Source: Lentisphaerota bacterium
Lineage (GTDB): Bacteria; Verrucomicrobiota; Kiritimatiellia; UBA8416; VGWJ01
Reading direction: 5' to 3'
Assembly: GCA_016873635.1 (NCBI GenBank)
Contig: VGWJ01000019.1
Coordinates: forward strand, 1-43,900
Length of the DNA: 43,900 nucleotides
How positions within the stretch are numbered: the first letter of the stretch is position 1; the number at the start of each line of letters is the position of its first letter. The notes under the pieces are model-generated. The model made no database searches. It was not told the DNA's origin and saw nothing but the letters and a program-made list of their open reading frames with translations. The position numbers and the translations under genes are program-made. Below, piece after piece: positions 26,701-34,078 of this stretch.

Positions 26701-27558
26701 AAGCACGGCGGCGAAGGCGGGCACGACGTGGCCGCCACGGCCATGGCGATGCTGTGCTACTTCGGCTGGGGCGCGAAACACACCGAGGACGGCCCCTACC
26801 GCCAGCAGATGCAGCGGGCGGTGGACTGGCTTGTCGCGCAGCAGAAGGAAAACGGGGATCTGCGCAGCAAGGATATGTACGACCACGGCCTGGCGACGAT
26901 GGCGTTGACCGAGGCCTACGGGATTACCCGCGACGAGCGGCTGCGCGAGCCGGCGCTCAAGGCCGTGAAGTTCATCGGCGACGCCCAGCACAAGGATACC
27001 GGCGGGTGGCGCTACCAGCCGGGGGATCCGGGGGATACGTCCGTCTTCGGCTGGCAGGTGATGGCGCTGAAAAGCGCGGAGATGGCCGGGCTCGATGTTG
27101 CGGCCGAGGCGCTGAAACTGAGCGGCAAATGGATGGACGCCGTAGGCGGCGGCTCGCAGGGCGGGCTGTACGGCTACCAGAACAAGAGCGCTACGCCGGC
27201 CATGACCGCGGAAAGCATGTTCTGCCGGCAATTGACGGGGTGGGGGCCCGAGGAGCCGAGAATGCGCGAGACGGCGGAGTATCTGAACACGCGCCTTCCG
27301 GGCGATCCGGATTTCTACTACTGGTACTACGGCACGTTGTGCCTGTTCCAGCACCAGGGCCCGATCTGGGATACCTGGAACGTGCGGCTCAAGCAGAGGC
27401 TCATGACGTCGCAGGTCGCAGGCGGCGAACAGGCCGGCAGTTGGGAGCCGCAGGGGCCCAACGGCAACCGGATGGGACGCGTGGTGACCACGGCCATGGC
27501 TACGCTCTCCCTGGAAGTGTACTACCGCTACCTGCCGCTGTACGGGCTGAGGAAGTGA
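23770..27558 (+). CDS. PD40 propeller / TonB-like helix / toroid fusion protein
   Basis: A 1262-residue envelope protein with a rare domain order. (1) Membrane helix at about 24-42. (2) TolB-like PD40 beta-propeller repeats at about 85-360 (ISADGSLMVFTRG, LSPDGKHLYFYSDRPGG, LSPGGDRLYFSSNRP, VTPRGDFLYFASNREGG). (3) Membrane helix at about 381-400. (4) A short basic loop, then membrane helix at about 414-437 with Ser420 and His424 (LSALVHMMVLAL), the S-x3-H signature of the TonB/TolA transmembrane domain. (5) A Pro/Ala/Glu-rich linker at about 440-900. (6) A C-terminal alpha/alpha-toroid domain of the prenyltransferase/squalene-cyclase repeat type at about 950-1262 (EADGHWDIAKHG, TGGWRYQPGDPGDTSVFGW); no DxDD acid motif is seen, so catalysis is doubtful. 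Topology is self-consistent with propeller, linker and toroid in the periplasm. It is coupled to exbD. Confidence 0.85.
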   Translation: MTPKPHETLPAKLGSFCRRRAGRLVAAVFAAAAAAVAWLCFSPGSPWLYYTDGIAIRQLSSDATLRYVLWERPAPLPGAFNTAADVYEPCISADGSLMVFTRGRARNNADLFACRWDGQSWGAAEPLKDVNTAADELGPALSPDGKHLYFYSDRPGGAGGYDIWVALWDGYAWTAPAALGEPVNSVFNEYGPALSPGGDRLYFSSNRPRRDLSDEERRAWQATLRELLHHGDYDIFAAELLWAPAEESAPLPPLPRVEKAERVKELNSPADEGEVAVTPRGDFLYFASNREGGLGGFDIYRARMLHGAILPPENLGRPANSRFNEMDPALRLEGFGLVFSSNREEADPLNYRLYATTSRDVILRRDFGAARLLLLSLARVKWWLAALPLAIAALMYLLRHLLHPELRRQHSLLHRCLLLSALVHMMVLALMAFWIISAEMIRTMGEPAMAVDLDLDALARERIALDIREEVTQLPETPDALIVEQAERRLPIPEIERAESPADPLVSADVALLAFAEPVAVERERPLEEMPASRADEVRLEELEIAPSALRMEERQAPAPAAAPEEPRAVPPPSSASAPEHSAPAPPRPRERTPELAATTVAAEPARPPAAPAPEAVPPAEALEAGLPVVVPAVAAAMPVLEMDGAPERERGMPERVLAMAAPGAAARAEKALPAPAAPETTRVRPDAEPARETPVSAVPMPEEIREADTAGAPRLASPAVAQTPERRSVSLPAMEAAPRGQAVTNGAEIVLAMKARAERPAAEAVPAQGGPRADRPRPRAEAGSLPARTAVEAAPAPEAAAPEPALAAAQAAAASAPPAAAQAALRMERRPTPRRSGAPARAAAIEDVVRAAPGSGLVVAAPGPSAPNPRPAVRGGEKPLPGAVIVAAAERPAPLPRLNGVGNIATRQLPAMDVGTELKMETRELTSVVHYALRRPEARGRIIVALGGSEESEATVRRALDWFTRTQEADGHWDIAKHGGEGGHDVAATAMAMLCYFGWGAKHTEDGPYRQQMQRAVDWLVAQQKENGDLRSKDMYDHGLATMALTEAYGITRDERLREPALKAVKFIGDAQHKDTGGWRYQPGDPGDTSVFGWQVMALKSAEMAGLDVAAEALKLSGKWMDAVGGGSQGGLYGYQNKSATPAMTAESMFCRQLTGWGPEEPRMRETAEYLNTRLPGDPDFYYWYYGTLCLFQHQGPIWDTWNVRLKQRLMTSQVAGGEQAGSWEPQGPNGNRMGRVVTTAMATLSLEVYYRYLPLYGLRK

Positions 27559-27597
27559 ACGCCGGCCGGGCCGTTCAGCCGGATCGAGGGGCCGCCG

Positions 27598-28725
27598 TCA
27601 CCAGCCCAGCGCCCGGCCGGTCACGCCCGCGGCCAGGGCGATCACGAGTTTGACGGCCTTGACCGCGATCACGGCCCGGCGCGACTGCGAGAGCAGCGGG
27701 ATGAGGCCGTGCCCGTCCTGCACGATACAGTTCGCCAGCAGGACGCTGAAAGGCAGGGCGCCCTCGGCGTAAAGGGTCACGAATACCATGTGCGGACCGG
27801 ACGACGGGATGAGGCCCACCAGGCAGGCCAGCAGCAGCAAGGGCGCGTGATTGCCCGCCGCGACCGCGTCGATATTCACCCTGGCCGTGACGAGATGCGT
27901 CACGGCCAGCGCGCCCACGGTCCACAGGAAGATGCGCCACACGTGCACGCGCGCAAGGTGATTCCAGAGGTGCTCTTCCAGGAAATGGTCGGGCACGCTG
28001 GCGACCACGAACAGCCCCGCCAGCGTCAAGGCCAGCAGGGTGATCCGCACCCAGTTCCATTCCGCCTCCCTTCCGTCGCCGTGCGCCTGTCCGACGTCTG
28101 CCGGTTCCGCCAGGGCTTCCCGCGCGCCGTGGGCGTCCGGCTCCACGCCGAGGTGGTGGTGCCCGATCGCGCCCGTCATGACGCCGGCCAGAAACGCGAG
28201 CAGTAACACGAGCAGCCATCCGCGCCGGGGCGAGCAGCGGCGCCATTGCGAAAGCAGCTGGCGCCCCGAGAAATGAAGGCACTCGGTCTCGCCGGCATGT
28301 GACGGCCTGTAGTCCGCAAGATGCGGCAGGAGCGTCGTGCGGCGCTTTCCCAGCGCCAGGTCGGCAAGGGCCCCCGCCAGAACGCCGCCCGCCACGAGCA
28401 CCCCCAGAATCAGGAACGTCCGCGCCGGAAACAGCGCCAGCATGATGAACGTCTCGTCGCCCACGGTCGCGATCATGGCGGCGAGCAGGCTGCCGAATGT
28501 CAGTACGCGGTGCATGTAGAGGCTGCTCACGGCGAAAGCGCCGAGGCACCCCGGGGAGGCGCCGAGCAGCGCCGCAAAGGCGGTCTGGCCCCATTTCCAG
28601 CGCGCGACGATGCGGTCCCAGTTCCCGCGCGTGAGCACGTTCAGGTACTCGATCACCAGCATCATCACGAACACGAAGCCGGTGATCAGCAGGGCGTGGC
28701 TGGCGACTTCACTCACCGCGTGCAT
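27598..28725 (-). CDS. Putative 10TM heavy-metal (manganese) exporter
   Basis: A 375-residue integral membrane protein of the ArsP_2-type 10TM family, annotated elsewhere as a putative manganese transporter. It has two related halves: GASPGCLGAFAVSSLYMH with ATVGDETFIML, and GLIPSSGPHMVFVTLYAEG with QDGHGLIPLLSQSRRA. The central loop is His/Asp/Glu-rich (GAIGHHHLGVEPDAHG), which would suit metal binding. GGGAGG 9 bases before the ATG supports start 28725. The 64-base gap to the next gene leaves no room for a metal riboswitch. Substrate is inferred from family naming only. Confidence 0.8.
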   Translation of the reverse strand: MHAVSEVASHALLITGFVFVMMLVIEYLNVLTRGNWDRIVARWKWGQTAFAALLGASPGCLGAFAVSSLYMHRVLTFGSLLAAMIATVGDETFIMLALFPARTFLILGVLVAGGVLAGALADLALGKRRTTLLPHLADYRPSHAGETECLHFSGRQLLSQWRRCSPRRGWLLVLLLAFLAGVMTGAIGHHHLGVEPDAHGAREALAEPADVGQAHGDGREAEWNWVRITLLALTLAGLFVVASVPDHFLEEHLWNHLARVHVWRIFLWTVGALAVTHLVTARVNIDAVAAGNHAPLLLLACLVGLIPSSGPHMVFVTLYAEGALPFSVLLANCIVQDGHGLIPLLSQSRRAVIAVKAVKLVIALAAGVTGRALGW

Positions 28726-28789
28726 GCGCGCATCCTCCCGCTAAAACCCGGCCCAAGATGTACGAAAGAAACGCAAGGCGCGCGAGGAA

Positions 28790-29371
28790 TCATTTCGCGC
28801 CTTCCGCGCTCTTGGCGGCGGATACGCCGGTCGCGATCCGCCGGCCCAGTGCGCCGGCCGCGGCGCCGGCGGCGGCGCCGACGGCGCCGCCGCCCAGCAC
28901 GTCAAGCGGGTAGTGCACGCCCACGTAGACCCGCGAGAGCGCTATCAATACCGCCGGCGCCGCGAAACAGAGGGACCGGCGGGGGTAGAGCATGCCCAGC
29001 AGGACGGCGGCGGCCGCGGCGTTCGCCGCGTGGGCCGAGGGGAAAGAGGCCGACGTCGGATGTCCCATGAGGAAACGCCCTTCTTCAACCAGCGCCGACG
29101 GATCGCAGGGCCGCCGCCGGTCGAAGAGGGGCTTCAGCGCGCGGGAGCACACGGTGTCGGCGACGATCACCGCGGCCGCCCCGAGAAGCAGCGCGATCAC
29201 GGCGCGCCTGCCCCGGCGCCACACGAAGAGCCCGGCGGCCAGCAGCCCCGGCAGAAACCAGAATTCGCGCGTGGTGATCCAGACGAAAAACGCGTCCAGG
29301 AAGGGACGCGCCAGGCCGCGGTTGACGGCCAGAAACAGCGCGCGGTCAAGAGCAAGAACACGTTCAAGCAT
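28790..29371 (-). CDS. PAP2-family membrane phosphatase
   Basis: A 193-residue membrane phosphatase with the three acid-phosphatase motifs: KPLFDRRRP, SFPSAHAAN and SRVYVGVHYPLD. Relatives dephosphorylate undecaprenyl pyrophosphate (BacA-independent recycling, PgpB type), phosphatidate or lipid A 1-phosphate; the sequence does not decide. Five to six hydrophobic segments put the active site on the periplasmic face. The start ATG has only a GGGG stretch upstream. Confidence 0.88.
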   Translation of the reverse strand: MLERVLALDRALFLAVNRGLARPFLDAFFVWITTREFWFLPGLLAAGLFVWRRGRRAVIALLLGAAAVIVADTVCSRALKPLFDRRRPCDPSALVEEGRFLMGHPTSASFPSAHAANAAAAAVLLGMLYPRRSLCFAAPAVLIALSRVYVGVHYPLDVLGGGAVGAAAGAAAGALGRRIATGVSAAKSAEGAK

Positions 29372-29428
29372 GCGACCCCGACAAATCGCCGCGGCATCGC
29401 GGCCGCAAGCGCGAAACCGACTGCCGCG

Positions 29429-30259
29429 CTAGGAGCGATACGGCCGCCGGCAGGGGTAAGACCCCACAACACGCAGTTCGGTGCTTGCCCGGCGCGCCGA
29501 CTTCAGCGCCCGTGTCAAAGCCGCGTCGCCGGTGCCGCCATCCACGTCGACCAGGAAAGCGTACTCGCGCGGGCAGCCGCGGATGGGGCGCGAGATCAGG
29601 CGGGAGAGATTGATCCTCTCGTCGCGGAACGTCTCCAGGAACGTGCACAGCGCGCCCGGCGCGTTGGGCAGCTTCACCGCCAGCGTGGTCTTGCTGCGGT
29701 CGGGGGGATCGGTCTTCCGCCCGGAGATGGCCAGGAAGACCGTTATGTTCGGGACGTCGGCTTCCACCGGGTAGTGCAGCACGGACAGCCCGTAGATCTC
29801 CGCAAGGCGGCGGCTGCCCAGGGCGGCGGCGTTGGTCTCAAGGGCGGCCTGCATGGCCGCGGCGGCGGTGCTGGGCAGTTCCCTCCTTTCTGTTTTGGGC
29901 ATGTGCCTGCGCAGCCATCGGTCGCAATGCTCCAGCGGCGCGAAGTGGGAATACACCGTTCTGATCTTGACCCCGGGCCGGCCCAGCAGAGCCAGTTTGA
30001 CGTCCAGCGAAAGCTCTTCGTCAATATGCACGCGCGGCTTGCCGCCCAGGAGAATGTCGACCGTTTCGTAAATCGCGCCGCCGGACGAGTTCTCGATCGG
30101 AACGATGGCGTGACGGGAGGGGTGTTTCGAGACAAAGTCGCAGATCTCGGTGATGGACGGCAGATCCACGAGATTGGCGCGGCGGCCGTAGCGCTTTTCC
30201 GCCACGAGGTGCGAATAAGTGCCGTGCGGTCCCAGGTAGGCGATTTCAGGCAGTCGCAT
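29429..30259 (-). CDS. pheA: Prephenate dehydratase with ACT domain
   Basis: A 276-residue enzyme converting prephenate to phenylpyruvate for phenylalanine synthesis. The catalytic domain (about 1-185) shows AYLGPHGTYSH and IVPIENSSGGAIYETVDIL; the ACT domain (about 195-270) shows GALCTFLETF. Two usually near-invariant motifs are altered. The catalytic TRF is TVF (PNITVFLAI), and the ACT-domain ESRP, linked to phenylalanine binding, is ISRP (RLISRPIRG). Function and feedback control may therefore differ. There is no fused chorismate mutase. The ATG at 30259 is chosen because the family start MxxIAYLGPxG begins there and GAGG lies 9 bases upstream. Confidence 0.85.
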   Translation of the reverse strand: MRLPEIAYLGPHGTYSHLVAEKRYGRRANLVDLPSITEICDFVSKHPSRHAIVPIENSSGGAIYETVDILLGGKPRVHIDEELSLDVKLALLGRPGVKIRTVYSHFAPLEHCDRWLRRHMPKTERRELPSTAAAAMQAALETNAAALGSRRLAEIYGLSVLHYPVEADVPNITVFLAISGRKTDPPDRSKTTLAVKLPNAPGALCTFLETFRDERINLSRLISRPIRGCPREYAFLVDVDGGTGDAALTRALKSARRASTELRVVGSYPCRRPYRS

Positions 30260-30582
30260 GTCGATCAGCCTCAAACCGCAGGCTAGCACGCCGGCCGCCG
30301 CGCCGAAAAGCGAAAAACGGGCGCGACGGAGGGGGCGGCACGGCTGCGTCATGCACGCGCCTTGCACGTCGGTCACCCCACGGGTGACCCTCCAGATGCC
30401 TGAATCCGGCGGGGAATGCCGCACAGTCGGGGCATGGAGGGTCCGCGGCCTCGCGGACCGCTCCGATTCGATTTCTCCACCGCTCTCGTCGCCGGAAATT
30501 GGCGGGAAGATGGGGCGGAAAGCCGGGAGACGAATAACAATCTGCAAAGAGGACGGTTACGCATGGAAACGTGCCGTTGGGT
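30260..30582. other. Intergenic gap between divergent genes
   Basis: About 320 bases with no gene. Apart from short GC-rich hairpins I see nothing beyond the promoter of the downstream rescue-factor gene that begins at 30583. Confidence 0.4.
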
Positions 30583-30616
30583 TTGACAGAACGGCGGGTA
30601 AAGATAGGATGCGCGC
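30583..30616 (+). promoter_or_regulatory. Promoter predicting a leaderless transcript
   Basis: Consensus TTGACA (30583-30588), a 16-base spacer, TAGGAT (30605-30610), then exactly six bases to the ATG at 30617. No Shine-Dalgarno sequence exists, so transcription should begin at the A of the ATG. Confidence 0.7.
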
Positions 30617-31036
30617 ATGACCGACGCGTTCGTCAGCTCCGCCAAAGCCGCCGCGCTGGCCGCGCGCATGGCCGGGCTGGGCATCCGGGAGGCGGACCTG
30701 GTCGAAAAGTTCGTGCTCGGGTCGGGTCGGGGCGGGCAGAAGATCAACAAGACTTCGTCCTGCGTGTATCTGCGTCACGTCCCGAGCGGCATCGAGGTCA
30801 AGTGCCAGCGGTCGCGCTCGCGGGAACTGAACCGCTTCCTGGCCCGTCGCGAAATTGCCGAGCGCTTCGCCGAACGCGTGCGGGGGGAGAAGACGCGCCG
30901 CCGGCAGGAGGCTGAAAAGATCAGGCGCCAGAAGCGGCGCCGCAGCCGCCGGCAGAAGGCGCTGATGCTCGCCGACAAGAAACACCGCGCCGCGAAGAAG
31001 GACGCCCGCCGTCCCGTGGCGCCAAACGGCGAGTAG
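30617..31036 (+). CDS. RF1-domain ribosome rescue factor (ArfB/C12orf65-like)
   Basis: A 139-residue protein made only of the peptidyl-tRNA hydrolysis domain of class I release factors, with the GGQ motif (GSGRGGQKINKTSS, Gln about residue 42) and the conserved CVYLRHVPSGIEVKCQRSRSRELNR stretch split around it, followed by a long Lys/Arg-rich tail (RRQEAEKIRRQKRRRSRRQK). It lacks codon-recognition domains, so like ArfB/YaeJ or mitochondrial C12orf65 it should release peptides from stalled ribosomes, the basic tail entering the empty mRNA channel. It backs up the tmRNA at 572-925. Confidence 0.88.
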   Translation: MTDAFVSSAKAAALAARMAGLGIREADLVEKFVLGSGRGGQKINKTSSCVYLRHVPSGIEVKCQRSRSRELNRFLARREIAERFAERVRGEKTRRRQEAEKIRRQKRRRSRRQKALMLADKKHRAAKKDARRPVAPNGE

Positions 31037-31232
31037 CGAAGCGAGCCGGCCGAGTCGCCGAGCCCGTGCCTGACCATGGGCTTTTCCGGGCTGTCGCTGA
31101 ATACCTGCGCCGCGACCATGCCGCGACGCCCGCGGGGCAAGGCCGACTCACGGCCCCGGATCGCCGTCCAAGGGTTCGTGTGTTGCCGGTGGCCGACGAA
31201 GAGGGCGGACAGAGAAGAAGGCCGCGCCCTTT

Positions 31233-32849
31233 CTACGGTTTGGGCTCGCTTACCGGGAGGATCACGCGGAACTCGGTCCAGGCGCCGGGGCACGAATCCA
31301 CCGCGATGTCCCCGCCGTGTTCGCGCACGATCTTGCGCGCGACGGCCAGGCCCAGGCCCGTCCCTGCCGAGCCCTTCGTGGAAAAGAACGGATCGAAAAC
31401 GCGCTCCAGGTTCTCGGGCGGAATGCCGGTGCCGGTATCGCGCAGCCGCACCTCGATGCCATTCCCCTCGATCGCCGGCGCGGCCGTGACGATCAACTCC
31501 TTCGGCGTGTCGCCGCTCCGCGCGCGCAAGGCGTCGCCCGCGTTGCCCACCAGGTTGAGGAAAACCCGGTACAGGGCGTTCTCCTCGGCCCGCAGGCGGG
31601 GACAGCCCGGGTCCGCGTCAAGCCGCAGGGCCAGGCCCTCCTCGGCCCACTGCGCACGCAACGGCGCGGCCACGCTCTCAAGCAGGCGTCCTACCTCGAC
31701 CTCGCCGCGCTCGGGGGTCCGCTCCTTGGCGTAGGTGAGCATGTCCAGCACGAGGTCCGATATGCGCTGCGCCTGCGCGGAAACGTGGTTCGCGGAGCCG
31801 CCCGCCGCGGCCAGGTCCTGTTTCTCGAGGGCGCGCTGCAGGGACCGGACGCTGAACCGCAGCGCGGTCAGGATGTTCTTCACGCAGTGCGCCAGGCCGG
31901 CCATGACCTCGCCGATCGTGGCCAGCCGCTCGCGCTGCCGCGCCTCGTCCCGCATGCGCTCGTTCTCGAGCAGCAGGCTCAGCAGGCTGGCCGCGGTCGC
32001 GGCGAAGCGCAGGTCCACGGCGATGAACGCGCCGCCCATCTCGCGGCGGACCAGGAACAGCACGCCCACGAACGCGTCCCGCACCCGGATCGGCGCGCAC
32101 AGGGCGCCGCATAACTCCTGGCCGGAAAGGCTTTCGCCCGGGGCGAAGCGGGCGTCGTGCAGAGGATCGTTGCTGAGGATTGCCACGCCCTCGCGCAGCG
32201 CGGCCTGGACGATGCTGCGGCTGACGATGAGCCGCGCGCCGGCGTCGTCGGGACTGTCCGCCTGCCGGACGTTCCAGGCGCCGTCGCTGCCGCGCACGAG
32301 CAGGCACGCGCTCTCGGCGCGCAGCCGCTCGCGCGTCTGTCTGAGGACGTCCCGCAGGGCGGCGGTAACGTCGGGCGCTGCGGCCACGGACTGCGCGATC
32401 CCGCAGAGATCGCGCAGAAGGCGGTTCTCCTCAACCGCTTCGAGGGGCGAGATGTCCGTAGCCGTGCGGTCCAGCAGGCTGGCCTCGCCGTGGGGCAGGG
32501 ATACGGCTACCGAGGCCGGCCGCTGGCTGACGCCCAGATCCGTGGCGCGCGTGGAGGGCCGCGGCACGCCGTCCACCCGCAGCACGGTCTGGCCGACCCG
32601 GACCTCGTCGCCGGTAGCCAGGGCGCAGCGATAGCACGGGGCGCCGTTGACGAACACGCCGTTCGTGCTGTCCAGGTCCGACACGACCATGACGCCGTGC
32701 TCGCGCACGATGCGCGCGTGCCAGCGCGAGCATTGCTCGTCATCCACCTGCACGTCGCATGCCGGGTCGCGCCCGATCATGACCGGGCGCGCGCCCGCAA
32801 AGTCGTACTGGCGCGACGCGCCGGAAGGTGGATTTACCGTCAGTTGCAC
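31233..32849 (-). CDS. FHA-GAF sensor histidine kinase
   Basis: A 538-residue soluble kinase. It has an FHA phosphothreonine-binding domain at about 1-95 ([33 protein letters not shown]), a GAF domain at about 150-330, a phosphoacceptor helix ([17 protein letters not shown]), and an ATPase domain with N box [11 protein letters not shown]1 [12 protein letters not shown] box FDPFFSTKG and G2 [11 protein letters not shown]. The likely start is GTG at 32849, just before the FHA fold. The frame stays open upstream into a recombinase remnant, so a longer fusion is possible. FHA suggests input from a Ser/Thr kinase such as the one at 9340. No response regulator is adjacent. Confidence 0.88.
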   Translation of the reverse strand: MQLTVNPPSGASRQYDFAGARPVMIGRDPACDVQVDDEQCSRWHARIVREHGVMVVSDLDSTNGVFVNGAPCYRCALATGDEVRVGQTVLRVDGVPRPSTRATDLGVSQRPASVAVSLPHGEASLLDRTATDISPLEAVEENRLLRDLCGIAQSVAAAPDVTAALRDVLRQTRERLRAESACLLVRGSDGAWNVRQADSPDDAGARLIVSRSIVQAALREGVAILSNDPLHDARFAPGESLSGQELCGALCAPIRVRDAFVGVLFLVRREMGGAFIAVDLRFAATAASLLSLLLENERMRDEARQRERLATIGEVMAGLAHCVKNILTALRFSVRSLQRALEKQDLAAAGGSANHVSAQAQRISDLVLDMLTYAKERTPERGEVEVGRLLESVAAPLRAQWAEEGLALRLDADPGCPRLRAEENALYRVFLNLVGNAGDALRARSGDTPKELIVTAAPAIEGNGIEVRLRDTGTGIPPENLERVFDPFFSTKGSAGTGLGLAVARKIVREHGGDIAVDSCPGAWTEFRVILPVSEPKP

Positions 32850-32999
32850 GTGTGGCTCAGGCCCGCATGGTGACGTCGGCGCTGGTGGCGTCCGTCTCCA
32901 GCCGGATCGTGGTGTCGCCGATTTGGACAGGTGAAGTTCACAGTCCCCTGCCTCGAAACCCAACGCCACACAGTAGTCGAGCCGGAGGAGCTGAGTCAA

Positions 33000-33260
33000 G
33001 AGCGGGCTGGTCATTTCCTTCAGCGTGCGGCTCTTGACGGTGTGGGTGTAGATCATGGTGGTGCGCACGTCGCTATGGCCGAGAAGTTGCTGAATGGTGC
33101 GAATGTCGAAATTGGCGCGCAACAGGTGACTCGCGAAACTGTGCCTGAAGGTATGGCACGAGACCCGCTTGGGAATCCGGGCCGCGTGGACAGCCTGGCG
33201 CAGGGCCGGGAACAAGGCCTTCGGTAGTGAGACGGACCGAGGAAAACGGGAGAGTTGAAA
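33000..33260 (-). pseudogene. Truncated tyrosine recombinase (integron-integrase-like C-terminus)
   Basis: The C-terminal ~75 residues of a tyrosine recombinase. It keeps the box II arginine ([14 protein letters not shown]), the LGH histidine ([10 protein letters not shown]) and the nucleophile tyrosine ([16 protein letters not shown]), but lacks the N-terminal SAM-like domain and the box I arginine. The ending resembles integron integrases (...THTVxSRTxKExxSPL). Upstream it breaks off at the hicBA region; downstream its frame continues without a stop into the FHA kinase. It cannot be active by itself. Whether it came from an integron or another XerC-like element is not settled. Confidence 0.75.
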
Positions 33261-33289
33261 CCGATAGCGGGAGGCGGTAGTATCTTTGC
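33255..33289 (+). promoter_or_regulatory. hicBA promoter, leaderless
   Basis: TTGAAA (33255-33260), a 17-base spacer and TAGTAT (33278-33283), then exactly six bases to the hicB ATG. No ribosome binding site is present. The -35 lies in the sequence of the recombinase remnant. Confidence 0.65.
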
Positions 33290-33481
33290 ATGAAGACGGT
33301 TCGATACGTGTACTGGCAGGATGGGGATATGTGGCTGGGATACATTGAGGAATTCCCGGACTACATGACGCAGGGCGAGACCCTGGAGGAACTTCAGGAG
33401 AACCTGAAGGACATCTACGATGACATCACCGGGGGCAAGGTCCCCGGCGTGCGCCGTGTTGCGGAACTCCAGCTCGCATGA
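33290..33481 (+). CDS. hicB: HicB-family antitoxin (short form)
   Basis: A 63-residue antitoxin that neutralises HicA by binding it. The sequence ([33 protein letters not shown]) is the partial RNase H-like HicB fold. The C-terminal ribbon-helix-helix or HTH DNA-binding domain of longer HicB proteins is absent, so autoregulation may be missing or need HicA. The gene order is antitoxin first, with a 4-base ATGA overlap to hicA. Predicted leaderless mRNA. Confidence 0.88.
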   Translation: MKTVRYVYWQDGDMWLGYIEEFPDYMTQGETLEELQENLKDIYDDITGGKVPGVRRVAELQLA

Positions 33482-33654
33482 AACGGCGCGACCTCATACG
33501 CCAGATTGAGCAGAACGGGTGCGTCTTCGTCCGACCCGGCGGCAGGCACGACTGGTACCAGAATCCGAAGACCGGCGCCTGCCAGCCGATTCCCCGCCAC
33601 CGCGAGATCAAGGAGCATCTCGCCCGCCATATTCTCAAGAGACTCGGAGACTGA
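33478..33654 (+). CDS. hicA: HicA-family mRNA interferase toxin
   Basis: A 58-residue toxin. It reads [15 protein letters not shown]..., has the catalytic histidine in a double-stranded RNA-binding-like fold (GGRHDWYQNP), and ends with IPRHREIKEHLARHILKRL. This is the complete HicA pattern, with length normal for the family. HicA cleaves mRNA independent of the ribosome and halts growth until HicB returns. It overlaps hicB by four bases and is probably translated by re-initiation. Confidence 0.9.
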   Translation: MKRRDLIRQIEQNGCVFVRPGGRHDWYQNPKTGACQPIPRHREIKEHLARHILKRLGD

Positions 33655-33739
33655 CCCAACAAGCCATGCGAGGCGATTCTCAACCCGCGCAGACGCGGGT
33701 CTCGAACGCCTCAATGCGCCGTCGGCGGGCAAGCCCGCC
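33654..33739. repeat. Two hairpins after hicA, weakly attC-like
   Basis: An ACCCAAC heptamer (33654-33660, overlapping the hicA stop) fits the RYYYAAC inverse core of integron attC sites. It is followed by a hairpin with outer arms GAGGCG/CGCCTC (33670-33712) and inner arms CCCGCG/CGCGGG. A second palindrome is GGCGGGC-AA-GCCCGCC (33724-33739). The matching GTTRRRY core is not found, so an attC identity is not established. Confidence 0.35.
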
Positions 33740-33792
33740 TCCGTCGCACCGCTGACCCGCGCCCCATTCGGCTCCGGAGATAGGACAGCGTC

Positions 33793-33821
33793 TTGACGTT
33801 GTGACGTCGTAGCGTTATAGT
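33793..33821 (+). promoter_or_regulatory. Promoter of the relB/relE-type pair
   Basis: TTGACG (33793-33798), a 17-base spacer and TATAGT (33816-33821), close to consensus. The spacer holds GACGTTGTGACGTC, a near-palindrome that could be the autoregulatory operator of the antitoxin. Confidence 0.75.
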
Positions 33822-33844
33822 GTCCTCGGAAATGGAGGTGTACT

Positions 33845-34078
33845 GTGACAATGTTGACTAGCCGGGCGACGGTGTACCTTGAGCCGGAGTTGCACAAGGC
33901 TTTACGCCTGAAATCCGTGGAGACGGCACGCTCTGTCTCCGACCTACTCAATGACGCCATTCGGGATGAACTGGCCGAGGATGCCGAGGATTTGGCGACC
34001 TTCGATGCACGAAAGAATGAAGCAACGATCGGATTCGAGGATTTCGTGAAAGAACTCAAGCGCCATGGCAAGCTATGA
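33845..34078 (+). CDS. Ribbon-helix-helix antitoxin (RelB/ParD-like)
   Basis: A 77-residue protein. The N-terminal strand and helices (SRATVYLEPELHKALRLKSVETARSVSDLLNDAI) are a CopG/RelB-type DNA-binding fold; the acidic C-terminal part (EDAEDLATFDARKNE...FEDFVKELKRHG) would wrap the toxin. The start is GTG at 33845 with GGAGG six bases upstream; an ATG two codons later is possible. It overlaps the toxin gene by 14 bases. Confidence 0.87.
   Translation: MTMLTSRATVYLEPELHKALRLKSVETARSVSDLLNDAIRDELAEDAEDLATFDARKNEATIGFEDFVKELKRHGKL

Noticed and set aside
26620-27558. Squalene-hopene cyclase enzyme
   Set aside because: The toroid repeats are present, but the domain is too short for a complete cyclase (about 310 versus over 600 residues) and no DxDD motif is seen.
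28726-28789. Manganese riboswitch upstream of the metal exporter
   Set aside because: Only 64 bases separate the genes and no yybP-ykoY-like fold is visible.
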